From an uncultured Sphingomonadaceae bacterium (lineage in GTDB: Bacteria; Pseudomonadota; Alphaproteobacteria; Sphingomonadales; Sphingomonadaceae): 64,000 nt of DNA. The stretch is from the NCBI GenBank assembly GCA_947488845.1, contig CANLBM010000009.1, forward strand, positions 83,449 through 147,448, read 5' to 3'. Shown piece by piece: positions 48,087-56,775 of this stretch. The notes under the pieces were generated by a model that worked only from the letters and a program-made list of their open reading frames with translations, was not told the DNA's origin and ran no database searches. How positions within the stretch are numbered: position 1 is the stretch's first letter; every line of letters starts with the position of its first letter. A program made the translations under genes and the position numbers.

Positions 48087-48512
48087 ATGACAGACAAAGA
48101 AAAAATAATAGAAGAGAGAAATCGACAGAGCCCCAAGTTCATCAGCTTGATGGGCGGGAAGCTGGTTGATGTCGATATAGAAAAATGCGCCTGCACATTC
48201 GAATTCGATATCGGGAAAGACTATTGCCATTCGATCGATATTGTCCAGGGCGGCTTTGTTACCGCGATGCTGGATGCTGCGATGAGCCACGCAATGTTTC
48301 TGCACGATCCGAATATCGTCGGCCTTTCATCCCTCGAAATAAAGACCTCATATCTGGAGCCGACCCGGGCTGGAAAGTTGCGGGTGGAAGGCTGGGCGGT
48401 CAAGCAGGGCTATAAAATCGTCTTCATGGAAGGCCATGTTTACAATGAAGACAATGTGTTGACGGCGACAGCCAGCACGGTGAGCAAGATATCCCGGGTG
48501 CCCGGCGGCTAG
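48087..48512 (+). CDS. PaaI-type hotdog thioesterase
   Basis: A 141-residue single hotdog domain. CHSIDIVQGGFVTAMLDAAMSHAM carries the family's catalytic-loop region (HxxxxQGGxxxxxxD), and SLEIKTSYLEPTRAGKL is the second conserved strand pair. It follows the acyl-CoA synthetase on the same strand, so a shared acyl-CoA pathway is possible. Confidence 0.88.
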   Translation: MTDKEKIIEERNRQSPKFISLMGGKLVDVDIEKCACTFEFDIGKDYCHSIDIVQGGFVTAMLDAAMSHAMFLHDPNIVGLSSLEIKTSYLEPTRAGKLRVEGWAVKQGYKIVFMEGHVYNEDNVLTATASTVSKISRVPGG

Positions 48513-48580
48513 GCCTGTTGGAAATATCCGATACAAGGAACGGCATTTCCATCTGGGTAGTTGACGGAAATTGCCGTCGA

Positions 48581-49492
48581 TCAGACGAATTCCGTTGACC
48601 GCATCAGGTTTCGCGGATCGCTGGCGGCTTCGTTCAGGAGCCAATCGCCAAACCAGCGGATCGCGCGCTTGCTGCCCGATGCATTTTTGATTGCGAGAAA
48701 ATAGCTGTACGGGGTCTCGGCGCTTTCGCCAAAGGGGCGAACAAGTCCGGATGTTCCGGATTTGAAATTGACCATGTCTTCGAGCACCAGTGCGATCCCC
48801 AAACCGTTTTGTGCCGCTGAAACAAGCAATGGGCCATTGTCATAATATTCGATCTTGCTGGAAGGCAGCGTATCGAAACCGACCGACTTCAGCCAGTTGG
48901 GCAATATTTCCGGCAAGGCCCGATGGATCAGGAGCGGCTGTTCCAGCAAGGCGCGTTTCAGTCCGGAGCGCGTGTCGACCAGACCGGGGGCGGTGATCGC
49001 GAAGGCACGCTGCGGGCGCAGTTCGTGCATTTCGATCTGATGCTCATTCTTGTTGGCAAACAGGATGATGGCATCAAGGCTCATGCCCAGTTTCGCCATG
49101 GGTGAGCCGGAACTGTCGAGTGTCAGCTCGACTTCGGGATATTCCGTTCTGAAGTGCTGCATTCGCGGCATCAGCCAGGCGGTTGCGAAGGACGGGGGCA
49201 CGCCCACGGTGATCTTGAATTGTTTTTCCTCGCGCAATTCTTCCAGAAGCAGCCCGAGCTTCTCGAACACAGGTTCGGTACCGACCAGCAGACGCTCCCC
49301 GGTCGGGGTGAGCTGAAATTCATGATGGCGCCGTTCGAAAAGCGGCTGGCCGACATAGGTTTCCAGATTCTGGATGCGGCGGCTCAATGCCGACGGGGAA
49401 AGATTCAGATCAGCCGCAGCGGCGCGAAGCGTGCCGCTTCGTGCTGTGGCTAGAAAAGCTTCGAGGGCACCGGTCGGGGGAAGCCTGCGCAT
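48581..49492 (-). CDS. LysR-family transcriptional regulator (GcvA-like)
   Basis: A 303-residue regulator with an N-terminal winged helix (GALEAFLATARSGTLRAAAADLNLSPSALSRRIQNLE) and a periplasmic-binding-like effector domain. The sequence is close to GcvA-type LysR proteins. It is divergent from the UrcA-family gene, whose promoter holds a perfect palindrome at 49696-49709. The target is unknown. Confidence 0.92.
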   Translation of the reverse strand: MRRLPPTGALEAFLATARSGTLRAAAADLNLSPSALSRRIQNLETYVGQPLFERRHHEFQLTPTGERLLVGTEPVFEKLGLLLEELREEKQFKITVGVPPSFATAWLMPRMQHFRTEYPEVELTLDSSGSPMAKLGMSLDAIILFANKNEHQIEMHELRPQRAFAITAPGLVDTRSGLKRALLEQPLLIHRALPEILPNWLKSVGFDTLPSSKIEYYDNGPLLVSAAQNGLGIALVLEDMVNFKSGTSGLVRPFGESAETPYSYFLAIKNASGSKRAIRWFGDWLLNEAASDPRNLMRSTEFV

Positions 49493-49799
49493 TGTTACTC
49501 CTGATACACGTTACGACAGCATGATCCTTCATCAGGGACCCGATCCCTTAAAAGGGTGAATCCGGATCAGTTCGGCGCTGTGGCGCGATACTAGTCAATT
49601 TTATGCTGCAATGCATCATTTTCTTGAAAAAGCCTCGATGCCGCATTTTTTCAATCTTGAGCGATCTTCTCAACTGTCTGGATATGCTAGGAAAATTGCA
49701 AATTTGCAAAGAATGCAACGGCCCGTGCGCAGGCTGCGATGGTGCTTTTTATGCGGATCGATAATGCTGCAACGCACAAATTCAGAAGGGAATTGCATT
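49493..49799. other. Divergent intergenic region between LysR and UrcA-family genes
   Basis: No gene is seen here beyond an unsupported open frame leading into the UrcA-family gene. Close to the LysR start lies ATCCCTTAAAAGGGTGAAT, an imperfect palindrome (about 49544-49562). At 49696 there is a perfect 14-base palindrome (listed separately). Confidence 0.6.
49696..49709. promoter_or_regulatory. Perfect palindrome upstream of the UrcA-family gene
   Basis: TTGCAAATTTGCAA reads the same on both strands. It lies 91 bases before the UrcA-family start and is AT-rich, as expected for a dimeric regulator. The divergent LysR protein is a candidate binder by position only. Confidence 0.5.
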
Positions 49800-50129
49800 A
49801 TGAACATCGTCAAAAACACCACCCTTATCGCTCTCGCAGCGTCGGCCATCGTCACTGCTCCTGCAATGGCCGCAGAGGAAAAAGCCTCGTTTGAATTCGC
49901 CGCCCAGGAACTGCAGAGCGAAGGCAGCCGCGAGCGGATGATGGCGCGCCTGGAAAGAAAAGCGCGCTCTTACTGCCGCAGCGGCAACTACTCGGTAATC
50001 ATCCCGCACCACAATCTGTCCAAGTGCAGCGATGCGATCGAAGCACAGTGGCTGGCGGCCATCGACAGCGTTGAGATGAGCGGTTTCAGCGCCCATACTG
50101 GCACGAAACTGGCTGACGCCCGTCCATAA
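49800..50129 (+). CDS. UrcA-family exported protein
   Basis: A 109-residue protein with a signal peptide (MNIVKNTTLIALAASAIVTAPAMAA). The mature part has the UrcA layout: a leading FEFAAQEL strand, a helix with RLERKARSYC, a second Cys in KCSDAIEAQWLAAI. The two cysteines (in SYC and SKC) probably form a disulfide. Function of the family is unknown. AGAAGGGA precedes the ATG at 49800, so the longer frame from 49611 is not used. Confidence 0.82.
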   Translation: MNIVKNTTLIALAASAIVTAPAMAAEEKASFEFAAQELQSEGSRERMMARLERKARSYCRSGNYSVIIPHHNLSKCSDAIEAQWLAAIDSVEMSGFSAHTGTKLADARP

Positions 50130-50181
50130 TAGCTGCCGCGTATCTTAGCTATTATTTGGGCGCTCGGCTATATGGTGAAGC

Positions 50182-50212
50182 AGGCCCTTTCCGTCTCTGG
50201 CGGAGAGGGCCT
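50182..50212 (+). terminator. Strong hairpin downstream of the UrcA-family gene
   Basis: AGGCCCTTTCCG (50182-50193) pairs fully with CGGAGAGGGCCT (50201-50212) over 12 bp with one G-T pair and a 7-base loop. It lacks a following T-run, so it may be a processing or partial termination signal. Confidence 0.55.
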
Positions 50213-50410
50213 GACTGCCGAAGGCCAGGCTCGAAGTGATACTATCCGCTGAGGAGAACGCACCGGGAAGGAAAAAACATTTCGAAAGCTTCCAGTCCTT
50301 CGGCACGCCAGTGCAATTAGGACCGGTCGGCAAACGATCCGGTTTCTGCCTGCCTGCCGGTCGCGATTATATATCCCGTCGGTAATTTTCAGAGCTTCGG
50401 TCTGGGTCGA

Positions 50411-50623
50411 TTACTGCTGCAGCGACAGGATATCACCGCTCGCGCCTTTTATCGAGACCGTGTCGAGATCACTGGAGCCCGGTGCCGGAACATCCTGTGC
50501 GGTGGCTGGCATGAAACCCATGCCAATTGCGGATACTACCGATATCGCTGCCAGCGTGTTTTTTACAATATGATCTCTTATGAGCGGTCGCCGGACTTTG
50601 GGGCTTGCCACTGCTGATGCCAT
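50411..50623 (-). CDS. Small putative secreted peptide
   Basis: A 70-residue frame with a long basic N-terminus, a hydrophobic signal segment (TLAAISVVSAIGMGFMPATAQ) and only about 27 mature residues ending DTVSIKGASGDILSLQQ. The signal shares IVKNT with the UrcA-family protein encoded 0.3 kb away on the other strand. No strong ribosome-binding site is seen. It could be a real short exported peptide or the remnant of a larger gene. Confidence 0.4.
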   Translation of the reverse strand: MASAVASPKVRRPLIRDHIVKNTLAAISVVSAIGMGFMPATAQDVPAPGSSDLDTVSIKGASGDILSLQQ

Positions 50624-50706
50624 TGCATCGGACCCAGATCCGTTGTTTGCCCGGTAAATTGTGATGCGCGCCTTGGTCCGGCCCTATCGAATCGGAATCA
50701 CGGCGA

Positions 50707-51618
50707 TCAGGCCGCCCGTACCACCGACAGACGTGTAGAACTGCGGGCAAGCGAAAGCTGGATTTGTTCGACGACAAAATCGATGAGGGCACGAATATGC
50801 GGTTGCCGGCGGGCCTCGTCGGTCGTGACAATCCAGCCTGGCATGGTCAGCTCGGAGATCGGCGGCACCAGCCTGACCAGACCTCTCGTGTCATCTCCCA
50901 TCAGGCACGGAAGGATCGAAGCGCCAACGCCGGAGCGCACGCTCGCAATGATGCTCGATACCGTATTGGCCCGGTGCGCGATTTCCGCGTCCGGAAAATT
51001 TTCCGCCATCCAGCGACCGATTTTTCCTCCCTGATCCATGGACATGATCAGTGGATAACGCGCCACCGCTGCCAGCGTGTCGGGCATGCCCAGCTTCGCG
51101 ATCAATTGTTCATGCGCGTAGAATGTTTCCTGCATGTCGAGCAGATGACGCACGATCAGCACCTCCTCGGTCGGCTTTGCACCAAATCGAAGCGCCACGT
51201 CACATTCTCCGCGCGCGATATCCAGATTCTCGTCCGTGGTCAGAATCTCCAGTCTCAGGTCGGGGTAACGGGCGCGGAGCAGGCCCAGCGAGGGTATGAT
51301 CCAGGCGTTGGCTGCGGATTCCACCGTCGTCAGTCTTACCGTTCCGGCAACACGACGCGCTTCGGCGGCTATACCGTGAGAGAAGGACAGAACCGCCGCC
51401 TCGACCGATTCGGCTGCGGGCAAAACTGTCTCTCCGCGCGGGGTCAGGCTATAACCCGAAGGCTTGCGGACAAATAATTTCACCCCGATAATGTCTTCTA
51501 GAGCCGTGACCCTGCGGGATATCGTCGATTGACTGACACCGAGATGTTTTGCCGCCGCAAGCGTGCTGCCCGTTCGGGCAACAGCCAGGAAATAGCGCAA
51601 GTCGTTCCAGTCCAGCAT
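50707..51618 (-). CDS. LysR-family transcriptional regulator
   Basis: A 303-residue regulator. The DNA-binding domain is LRYFLAVARTGSTLAAAKHLGVSQSTISRRVTALE, followed by an effector-binding domain. It diverges from two tiny membrane-peptide frames at 51774 and 51962. An inverted repeat suitable for a LysR site lies between them at 51655-51673. Confidence 0.92.
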   Translation of the reverse strand: MLDWNDLRYFLAVARTGSTLAAAKHLGVSQSTISRRVTALEDIIGVKLFVRKPSGYSLTPRGETVLPAAESVEAAVLSFSHGIAAEARRVAGTVRLTTVESAANAWIIPSLGLLRARYPDLRLEILTTDENLDIARGECDVALRFGAKPTEEVLIVRHLLDMQETFYAHEQLIAKLGMPDTLAAVARYPLIMSMDQGGKIGRWMAENFPDAEIAHRANTVSSIIASVRSGVGASILPCLMGDDTRGLVRLVPPISELTMPGWIVTTDEARRQPHIRALIDFVVEQIQLSLARSSTRLSVVRAA

Positions 51619-51654
51619 GGCCGAGTCTCTTCAAGAATCCGGGGCTATGCGTTT

Positions 51655-51673
51655 CTGCATAACATAAATGCAG
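51655..51673. promoter_or_regulatory. Inverted repeat between LysR gene and the small membrane peptides
   Basis: CTGCAT and ATGCAG flank a 7-base AT-rich spacer, giving a 19-base dyad with the T-N11-A spacing that LysR regulators prefer. It lies 37 bases upstream of the LysR start and 101 bases upstream of the 34-residue peptide. Confidence 0.55.
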
Positions 51674-51773
51674 GACTGGTGTTAGCGCTGCGATCCGGTC
51701 GGGTGTATTCAGGGCTCATGACGATGGCTTGATCCACCGTTTGAATAGAAACCCATAATCCTGGAGACGTAAA

Positions 51774-51878
51774 ATGACCAAGTTCAACACCACCGCTCTG
51801 ATCAGCGCATTTTTCGCGACGGTAACGAGTTTCTCGCTGGCCCTCGCATCATTCCCGGTAGCGGTTCTGACCGTATAA
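51774..51878 (+). CDS. 34-residue membrane peptide
   Basis: The frame MTKFNTTALISAFFATVTSFSLALASFPVAVLTV has one hydrophobic segment. GGAG sits 8 bases before the ATG, a good site for so small a frame. It resembles the next frame in the ALISA...VTS core. No known family was recognised. Confidence 0.55.
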   Translation: MTKFNTTALISAFFATVTSFSLALASFPVAVLTV

Positions 51879-51961
51879 CCGGAAATTCCAACTGGTGCGG
51901 CGAGCTTGGACCACCCCGATCCCGCTTCGCCGCGCCAGATATTATCAGAAAGGAAAATGCC

Positions 51962-52069
51962 ATGTCCAACGATCGCGCAACCCTTATTTCCGCATTGCTG
52001 GGATTTGTGGTCACCAGCGGGATGATCATATTGACGAACGACCTGATCAATTTGCAGAATGTCATGTGA
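51962..52069 (+). CDS. 35-residue membrane peptide
   Basis: The frame begins MSNDRATLISALLGFVVTSG and continues as a hydrophobic helix with a polar end (NDLINLQNVM). GAAAGGAAAA lies upstream of the ATG. The TLISALL...VTS core resembles the preceding 34-residue peptide, suggesting an old duplication. It lies 83 bases after that frame. Confidence 0.5.
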   Translation: MSNDRATLISALLGFVVTSGMIILTNDLINLQNVM

Positions 52070-52136
52070 CGCAGTGGCAGCAGTCCGCGTTTATACGTTA
52101 ACGGGCCGCTCATCTTTCGCCAGCTAGGTGGGCAGA

Positions 52137-52499
52137 ATGAAGACCCTGAATATATTCCGCATCCTGTTCTGGTTGTTGCTCGGCATCATCCTCGCCATAT
52201 CGCTCATGCCTGCGGGAGGCGCGCCCACGGTTTTTGCCTATGACAAGCTGAACCACGGGCTTGCGTTTTTCACTCTGTCCCTGATGGCCCGGCTTCTGTG
52301 GCCCCGCACCAATGTTGTAATCCTGTTCGTCCTGCTGATGATCTTCGGCGGCGGCATCGAACTTCTTCAATTGACGATGGGACTAGGGCGCGACGCCGAC
52401 TGGTGGGATTTTGCCGCAGATGTCGCTGCCATCCTGCTTGGCATATCGGTTGGGAAACTGCTCTGGAGCAAGATAAGCAGGCATGGGGTGCCGGAATAG
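52137..52499 (+). CDS. VanZ-family membrane protein
   Basis: A 120-residue protein with four membrane helices. KLNHGLAFFTLSLMARLLW and the FGGGIELLQLTMGLGRDADWWDFAADVAAILLG segment are the VanZ-like signature. Function of most members is unknown. I chose the ATG at 52137; the upstream in-frame GTG at 52128 adds only three residues. Confidence 0.85.
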   Translation: MKTLNIFRILFWLLLGIILAISLMPAGGAPTVFAYDKLNHGLAFFTLSLMARLLWPRTNVVILFVLLMIFGGGIELLQLTMGLGRDADWWDFAADVAAILLGISVGKLLWSKISRHGVPE

Positions 52500-52532
52500 A
52501 CTTCGGCAATTGATTGCCGTCGATATTCTTGC

Positions 52533-53891
52533 CTATTCCTCTGTACGGGTCGCTTGCCAGGCACCCATGGACCCAAGATAGATATCGAGCTTCCCAAATC
52601 CGCGACTGGCCAGCCAGCCTGCGGCCACGGTCGCGCGCATGCCGCTGGCGCACATCAATGTATAATGACGCGACTGATCGAGCTCTTGCCACCGGTCGTT
52701 CAGTTCGCCGACATAGATATGTTGAGAGCCATCGATCGAGGCTTCGCTGCGCTCATCGGCATCGCGCACATCGAGCAGGGTCCAGTCGCCGCGCCCCTCT
52801 TCTAGGCGCTTCCTGACCTCTCCGGTCTCGATCATCGGGATTTGCTCCATGCTTTTCCCTGCTGCCGCCGCCGGAACGACGCCGCTATAGCCGCCAACAA
52901 TATTGTCTAGCGCGATCCGGACGAGATGCTCCGTTGCGCTGGCAAGCTCGCTTTCGTCCGCACCGATCAGCAATATGCTGTCTTCCTCGCCGATGAACCA
53001 TCCGGCAAAGGCCGGTATCATGCCAACGGGCAGGTTCATCGAACCGGGGAAATGGCCCGAAGCATAAGCCATCGGCTCGCGCACATCGATCCAGTGGGTG
53101 GCGGAACAGTCGTCCAGTTCGGACAGGCTCAGATTTCTGGGCTTCAGTACCCGTGGTGCGGGATCACCGCCTTCGAGATTGAGCCGTTCCATCAGCCGGA
53201 AATAAGGCGGCTGATAGTGATTCTCGTTGACCTTGGCCTCGATAAATGCGTCGCGACTTTCGATTTGCAACCGGGGATTATTTTTCCGTTCATGCCCGAC
53301 CGTCGAAAATTCACGTTCGGCCATTCCCGATCCGCACACCGATCCGGCGCCATGGGCGGGATAGATGATCGTCTGATCGCCAAGCGCCAGAATTTTCTGC
53401 AATGAATCGAACAACAGCCCGGCCACTTCCCGTTTGCGATCCGGGTAGAAGTCGGTCCGGCCGACATCGCCCACGAACAGGGCATCTCCGGTGAACACAC
53501 CGACGGCACCGTTGGGATATTCTGTGTCATAAAGCGCGAACGCGATATGATCGTCGGTATGCCCGGGCGTTTCGATAATCTCGATAGCCAATTGCCCGAT
53601 GTCGAAACGGTCGCCTTCACGGGCGGTCTTCGCATAAACAACGTCACCCGCCGCATTGGGGCCGTGCAAGACCTTGGCTCCGGTCATGCTTGCCAGTATC
53701 GGCGCGCCGGAGACCAGATCCTCGTTGCGGTGGGTCTCGAAAATATGGGTAATTTCCAGACCTTCGGCGCGCGCGGTCTCCAGATAGATGTCGCAGTCCC
53801 GTCTCGGATCAATCACGGCGGCCTTGCCGCCTGAACCGACCAGATAGGAGAGATGGGACAGACCGGGTGTCTTGATTTTCCTGAGCAGCAT
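52533..53891 (-). CDS. MBL-fold hydrolase fused to two rhodanese domains
   Basis: A 452-residue protein. The N-terminal metallo-beta-lactamase domain resembles persulfide dioxygenases, with the later ligands in PGHTDDH, GDALFVGDVGRTD and YPAHGAGSVCG. The usual HxHxDH motif is replaced by ETHRNED near residues 50-56. Two rhodanese domains follow: the first has no active cysteine, the second has CASGMR with Cys414. Sulfur metabolism or persulfide turnover is likely by family. It is on the same strand as copA-copB, 107 bases after copB. Confidence 0.85.
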   Translation of the reverse strand: MLLRKIKTPGLSHLSYLVGSGGKAAVIDPRRDCDIYLETARAEGLEITHIFETHRNEDLVSGAPILASMTGAKVLHGPNAAGDVVYAKTAREGDRFDIGQLAIEIIETPGHTDDHIAFALYDTEYPNGAVGVFTGDALFVGDVGRTDFYPDRKREVAGLLFDSLQKILALGDQTIIYPAHGAGSVCGSGMAEREFSTVGHERKNNPRLQIESRDAFIEAKVNENHYQPPYFRLMERLNLEGGDPAPRVLKPRNLSLSELDDCSATHWIDVREPMAYASGHFPGSMNLPVGMIPAFAGWFIGEEDSILLIGADESELASATEHLVRIALDNIVGGYSGVVPAAAAGKSMEQIPMIETGEVRKRLEEGRGDWTLLDVRDADERSEASIDGSQHIYVGELNDRWQELDQSRHYTLMCASGMRATVAAGWLASRGFGKLDIYLGSMGAWQATRTEE

Positions 53892-53998
53892 ATTTCCTCC
53901 TGACGTCGATCAACTTACCCGGAAACCGGGCTAGGGTTCCGTCGATTCATGGCCGGCAGCCATGGCTATGCCCTGCCATCACCCGCTCCACCCGTTGA

Positions 53999-54916
53999 TC
54001 AAAACCAGAAACGCACCCCGATCACATAATTGGTAACGCTCGGATCCTCGCCAGCCAGCCGCGCAAAGTCACGGCTGCCACCCAGTTTCCATTCCTGCTC
54101 GATCCCGACATAGGGTGCGAATTCCGGCACGATCTCGTAGCGGAGTCGGAGACCAAGTTCGATATTGTCGATCCCCGAGCCGATATCCAGTTCGGGAATC
54201 TCCTGAGCCGAGAGGTTTATCTCGGCGCGGGGTTGCAGGATCAGGCGCTGGGTGAGGCGCTGGTCATATTCGGCCTCGATCCGCGCGGTGAGATCGCCCT
54301 TGCTGGACAGGAACGCCGCGGCATCGATTTCGAACATATAGGGCATCAGCCCCTGGATGCCGATCACCGCATGGGTGCGGTCGGGGCCGGTCAGGTCCTG
54401 CCGGACACCGGCCTGCAAGTCGAAAAAGGGCGCGATGGCGCGGCTGTAAAGCGCCTGTATTTCGGCCTGCTCGATTGCTTCGCCAAATGCGCCTTCGCCC
54501 TCGCTCTTGAACCAGAATTTATTGATGTCGCCGCCATAATAGCCCTGCACGTCCCAGAGATAGCCATCCCCGCCCTCGCGCGCGCGATATTCAAGACGGT
54601 CGCCCTGAAGCCAGAAGAGCTGCATGCCGCCATGGTCCTGATAGAGCGCTTCTCGGGACGGGCGCATCGCATCCGCCCCCCAGATCGCATCCGCCGCATT
54701 GGGCGGGCCGGTCAGGTTGTTTGGGGACGGTGCTTGCGGGGCGGCGGGCGGACTGTGACCCATAGCGCCATGGTCCATTTTTGAATGATCTACCTCGGGC
54801 GCTTCTTCCGCAGCAGCGGGCATCTGATGTGCGCTATGGTCCATCTGGCTATGATCCTGCGCCAGTGCTGGCGTGGTTGCGATCATCGCCGACAAGCTTG
54901 CTGTGAATAGACGCAT
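53999..54916 (-). CDS. copB: Copper resistance protein B (outer-membrane)
   Basis: A 305-residue PcoB/CopB homologue. It has a signal peptide (ending TTPALA), a Met/His-rich segment (MDHSAHQM, DHSKMDHGAMGH), and a beta-barrel part with WLQGDRLEYRAREG and a terminal VRFWF. It probably binds copper at the outer membrane with CopA. Its ATG at 54916 overlaps the copA stop by 3 bases, so the two are in one operon. Confidence 0.92.
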   Translation of the reverse strand: MRLFTASLSAMIATTPALAQDHSQMDHSAHQMPAAAEEAPEVDHSKMDHGAMGHSPPAAPQAPSPNNLTGPPNAADAIWGADAMRPSREALYQDHGGMQLFWLQGDRLEYRAREGGDGYLWDVQGYYGGDINKFWFKSEGEGAFGEAIEQAEIQALYSRAIAPFFDLQAGVRQDLTGPDRTHAVIGIQGLMPYMFEIDAAAFLSSKGDLTARIEAEYDQRLTQRLILQPRAEINLSAQEIPELDIGSGIDNIELGLRLRYEIVPEFAPYVGIEQEWKLGGSRDFARLAGEDPSVTNYVIGVRFWF

Positions 54917-56730
54917 CACGCCGCTCCGTCGGGAAAGGCAACACTGACCGTCTGCATCATCCCGGCGTGCATGTGATAGAGCAGATGGCAGTGGAAGGCC
55001 CAGTCGCCCGGTTCGTCGGTGGTCACGTCAAAGATTGCGCTGCTGCCCGGCTGGACGATCACCGTATGTTTTTTCGGCTGGTGATGGCCCTGGCCGTTGA
55101 CCAGTTCGAAGAACATGCCGTGCAGATGGATCGGGTGCGCCATCATCGTGTCGTTGACCAGCTTCACCCGAACCCGCTCGTCATAGCCGAAGCGGATCGG
55201 ATCATCGCCGACCGCACTCATTTTCCTGCCATCGAACGACCACATATAGCGCTCCATATTACCGGTCAGATGCAGTTCCATCTCGCGGTCCGGCGCGCGC
55301 TTGTGATGGTCCATCGCCAGCGATTTCAGCATCCGGTAATTGAGCGTCCTGTGCGGCACACCCTCCAGACCCAGCCCCGGATAGCCGGTACGGTCCTGCG
55401 GATTCATTGCCACCATGTCGATGCCGGGGCCGGTCTTGACGCCGGCCGGGAGCAGCGATGTATCGCGCATATCCATGCCACCGCTCATATCCATCGCTGT
55501 CATGTCATGGCCGCCAGCAGGGGTGTCGGCGGGCATCGCGTGTCCCATGGCCGCATGATCCATCTTGCTATGGTCCATCGGCGCGGCCGGCTTTGCATCG
55601 CCGCCAACATGATCCATGCCCCCATGTCCCATATCGACCATCGACAGCAAAGGCGGGTCGCGCAGGGCAGGGAAGGCGGCCTTGCGTCCCGGCTGCGAAG
55701 TCAGGCTGGCCTGCGCCATGCCGCTGCGGTCCATGCTTTCCGCTGCGATCGCAAAGGCCCCCGCTTCGCTTGGCGTGACAATCACGTCGTAGGTTTCGGC
55801 CACCCCGATCTGCAACTCGTCGACCGCGACCGGCTGCACATTCTGGCCATCCGCCTGCACCACCGTCATCGGCAGGCCGGGCAATCGCACGTTAAAGAAC
55901 GTCATCGCGCTGCCATTGATGATCCGCAGCCGGACCCGCTCGCCCGGGCGATAGGGCAGCTCCAGCCCGTCCTCCGGCCCGTGACCGTTGATCAGATAGG
56001 TGTAGGTCGGCGCAGAAACATCGGCGATATCGGTCGCCATCATCCGCATCCGCCCCCACATCCGCCGCTGTTCCGCGCTCAGCGGATAATCGTCGCTGGC
56101 GCTGGTCTTCTGCCGGCTGAAATAGCCTTCGGAGACCTTCAGCTTCTTCATGATCGCATGCGGGTGCATTGGCGTGAATTCGCTGAGCAATATGATATGC
56201 TCGCGGTCATATTGCACCGGATCGGGACCCGCAGGATCGATGATCAGCGGCCCATAATGGCCGACCTGTTCCTGCAGCCCGCTATGGCTGTGCCACCAGT
56301 AGGTGCCCGACTGGCGCGGGGTCAGCGGCACGTCGAACCGTGCGCCCGGCCTGATTCCGGGAAAGCTGATCCCCGGCACGCCGTCAAACTGGAATGGCAG
56401 CAGCAAGCCGTGCCAGTGCACCGAACTGTCGACATCCAGCATATTGTGCACCGACAAGGTCACATCCTCGCCCTCCTTCAGCCGGATCAGCGGCCCCGGC
56501 ACCGTGCCGTTGACCGCAATCGCATGGCCCGACCGGCCGCCGGTGGCAAAGCTGCCATCAGCAATATGCAGGTCGATCTTCGCACCGGAAAGTTCGTGGA
56601 TACCCTTGCTCGCCGGGCCGCTCATCTTGCCCATGGACCAAGCGGGCATGGGCAGGGCGGCGAGACCACTCAAGGCGGCAAGCGAGCCGATCATCGTGCG
56701 GCGGGAATAATTCATGTTGGATTTTTGCAT
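54916..56730 (-). CDS. copA: Copper resistance protein A, periplasmic multicopper oxidase
   Basis: A 604-residue multicopper oxidase that oxidises Cu(I) in the periplasm. It has a Tat-type signal (NYSRRTMIGSLAAL). The copper ligands are all in place: HWHGLLLP, WHSHSGLQEQ, HPIHLHGMF, and HCHLLYHMHAGMM. A Met/His-rich insert (MDHSKMDHAAMGH) is typical of PcoA/CopA. I chose the ATG at 56730; the longer frame to 57087 overlaps the divergent csoR. A CsoR box lies between them. Confidence 0.93.
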   Translation of the reverse strand: MQKSNMNYSRRTMIGSLAALSGLAALPMPAWSMGKMSGPASKGIHELSGAKIDLHIADGSFATGGRSGHAIAVNGTVPGPLIRLKEGEDVTLSVHNMLDVDSSVHWHGLLLPFQFDGVPGISFPGIRPGARFDVPLTPRQSGTYWWHSHSGLQEQVGHYGPLIIDPAGPDPVQYDREHIILLSEFTPMHPHAIMKKLKVSEGYFSRQKTSASDDYPLSAEQRRMWGRMRMMATDIADVSAPTYTYLINGHGPEDGLELPYRPGERVRLRIINGSAMTFFNVRLPGLPMTVVQADGQNVQPVAVDELQIGVAETYDVIVTPSEAGAFAIAAESMDRSGMAQASLTSQPGRKAAFPALRDPPLLSMVDMGHGGMDHVGGDAKPAAPMDHSKMDHAAMGHAMPADTPAGGHDMTAMDMSGGMDMRDTSLLPAGVKTGPGIDMVAMNPQDRTGYPGLGLEGVPHRTLNYRMLKSLAMDHHKRAPDREMELHLTGNMERYMWSFDGRKMSAVGDDPIRFGYDERVRVKLVNDTMMAHPIHLHGMFFELVNGQGHHQPKKHTVIVQPGSSAIFDVTTDEPGDWAFHCHLLYHMHAGMMQTVSVAFPDGAA

Positions 56731-56741
56731 GGCTTCATATA

Positions 56742-56756
56742 TACCCCCATAGGGTA
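56742..56756. promoter_or_regulatory. CsoR-type operator 1, copA/csoR divergent promoter
   Basis: TACCCCCATAGGGTA has TACCC/GGGTA arms with a 5-base spacer, and a TATATA hexamer at 56738-56743 overlaps its left side. It lies between the copA start (56730) and the csoR start (56776). The identical 15-mer is at 58056-58070, and a one-base variant is at 60482-60496. Confidence 0.8.
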
Positions 56757-56775
56757 CCAAGACAAGAGGGAAAAC

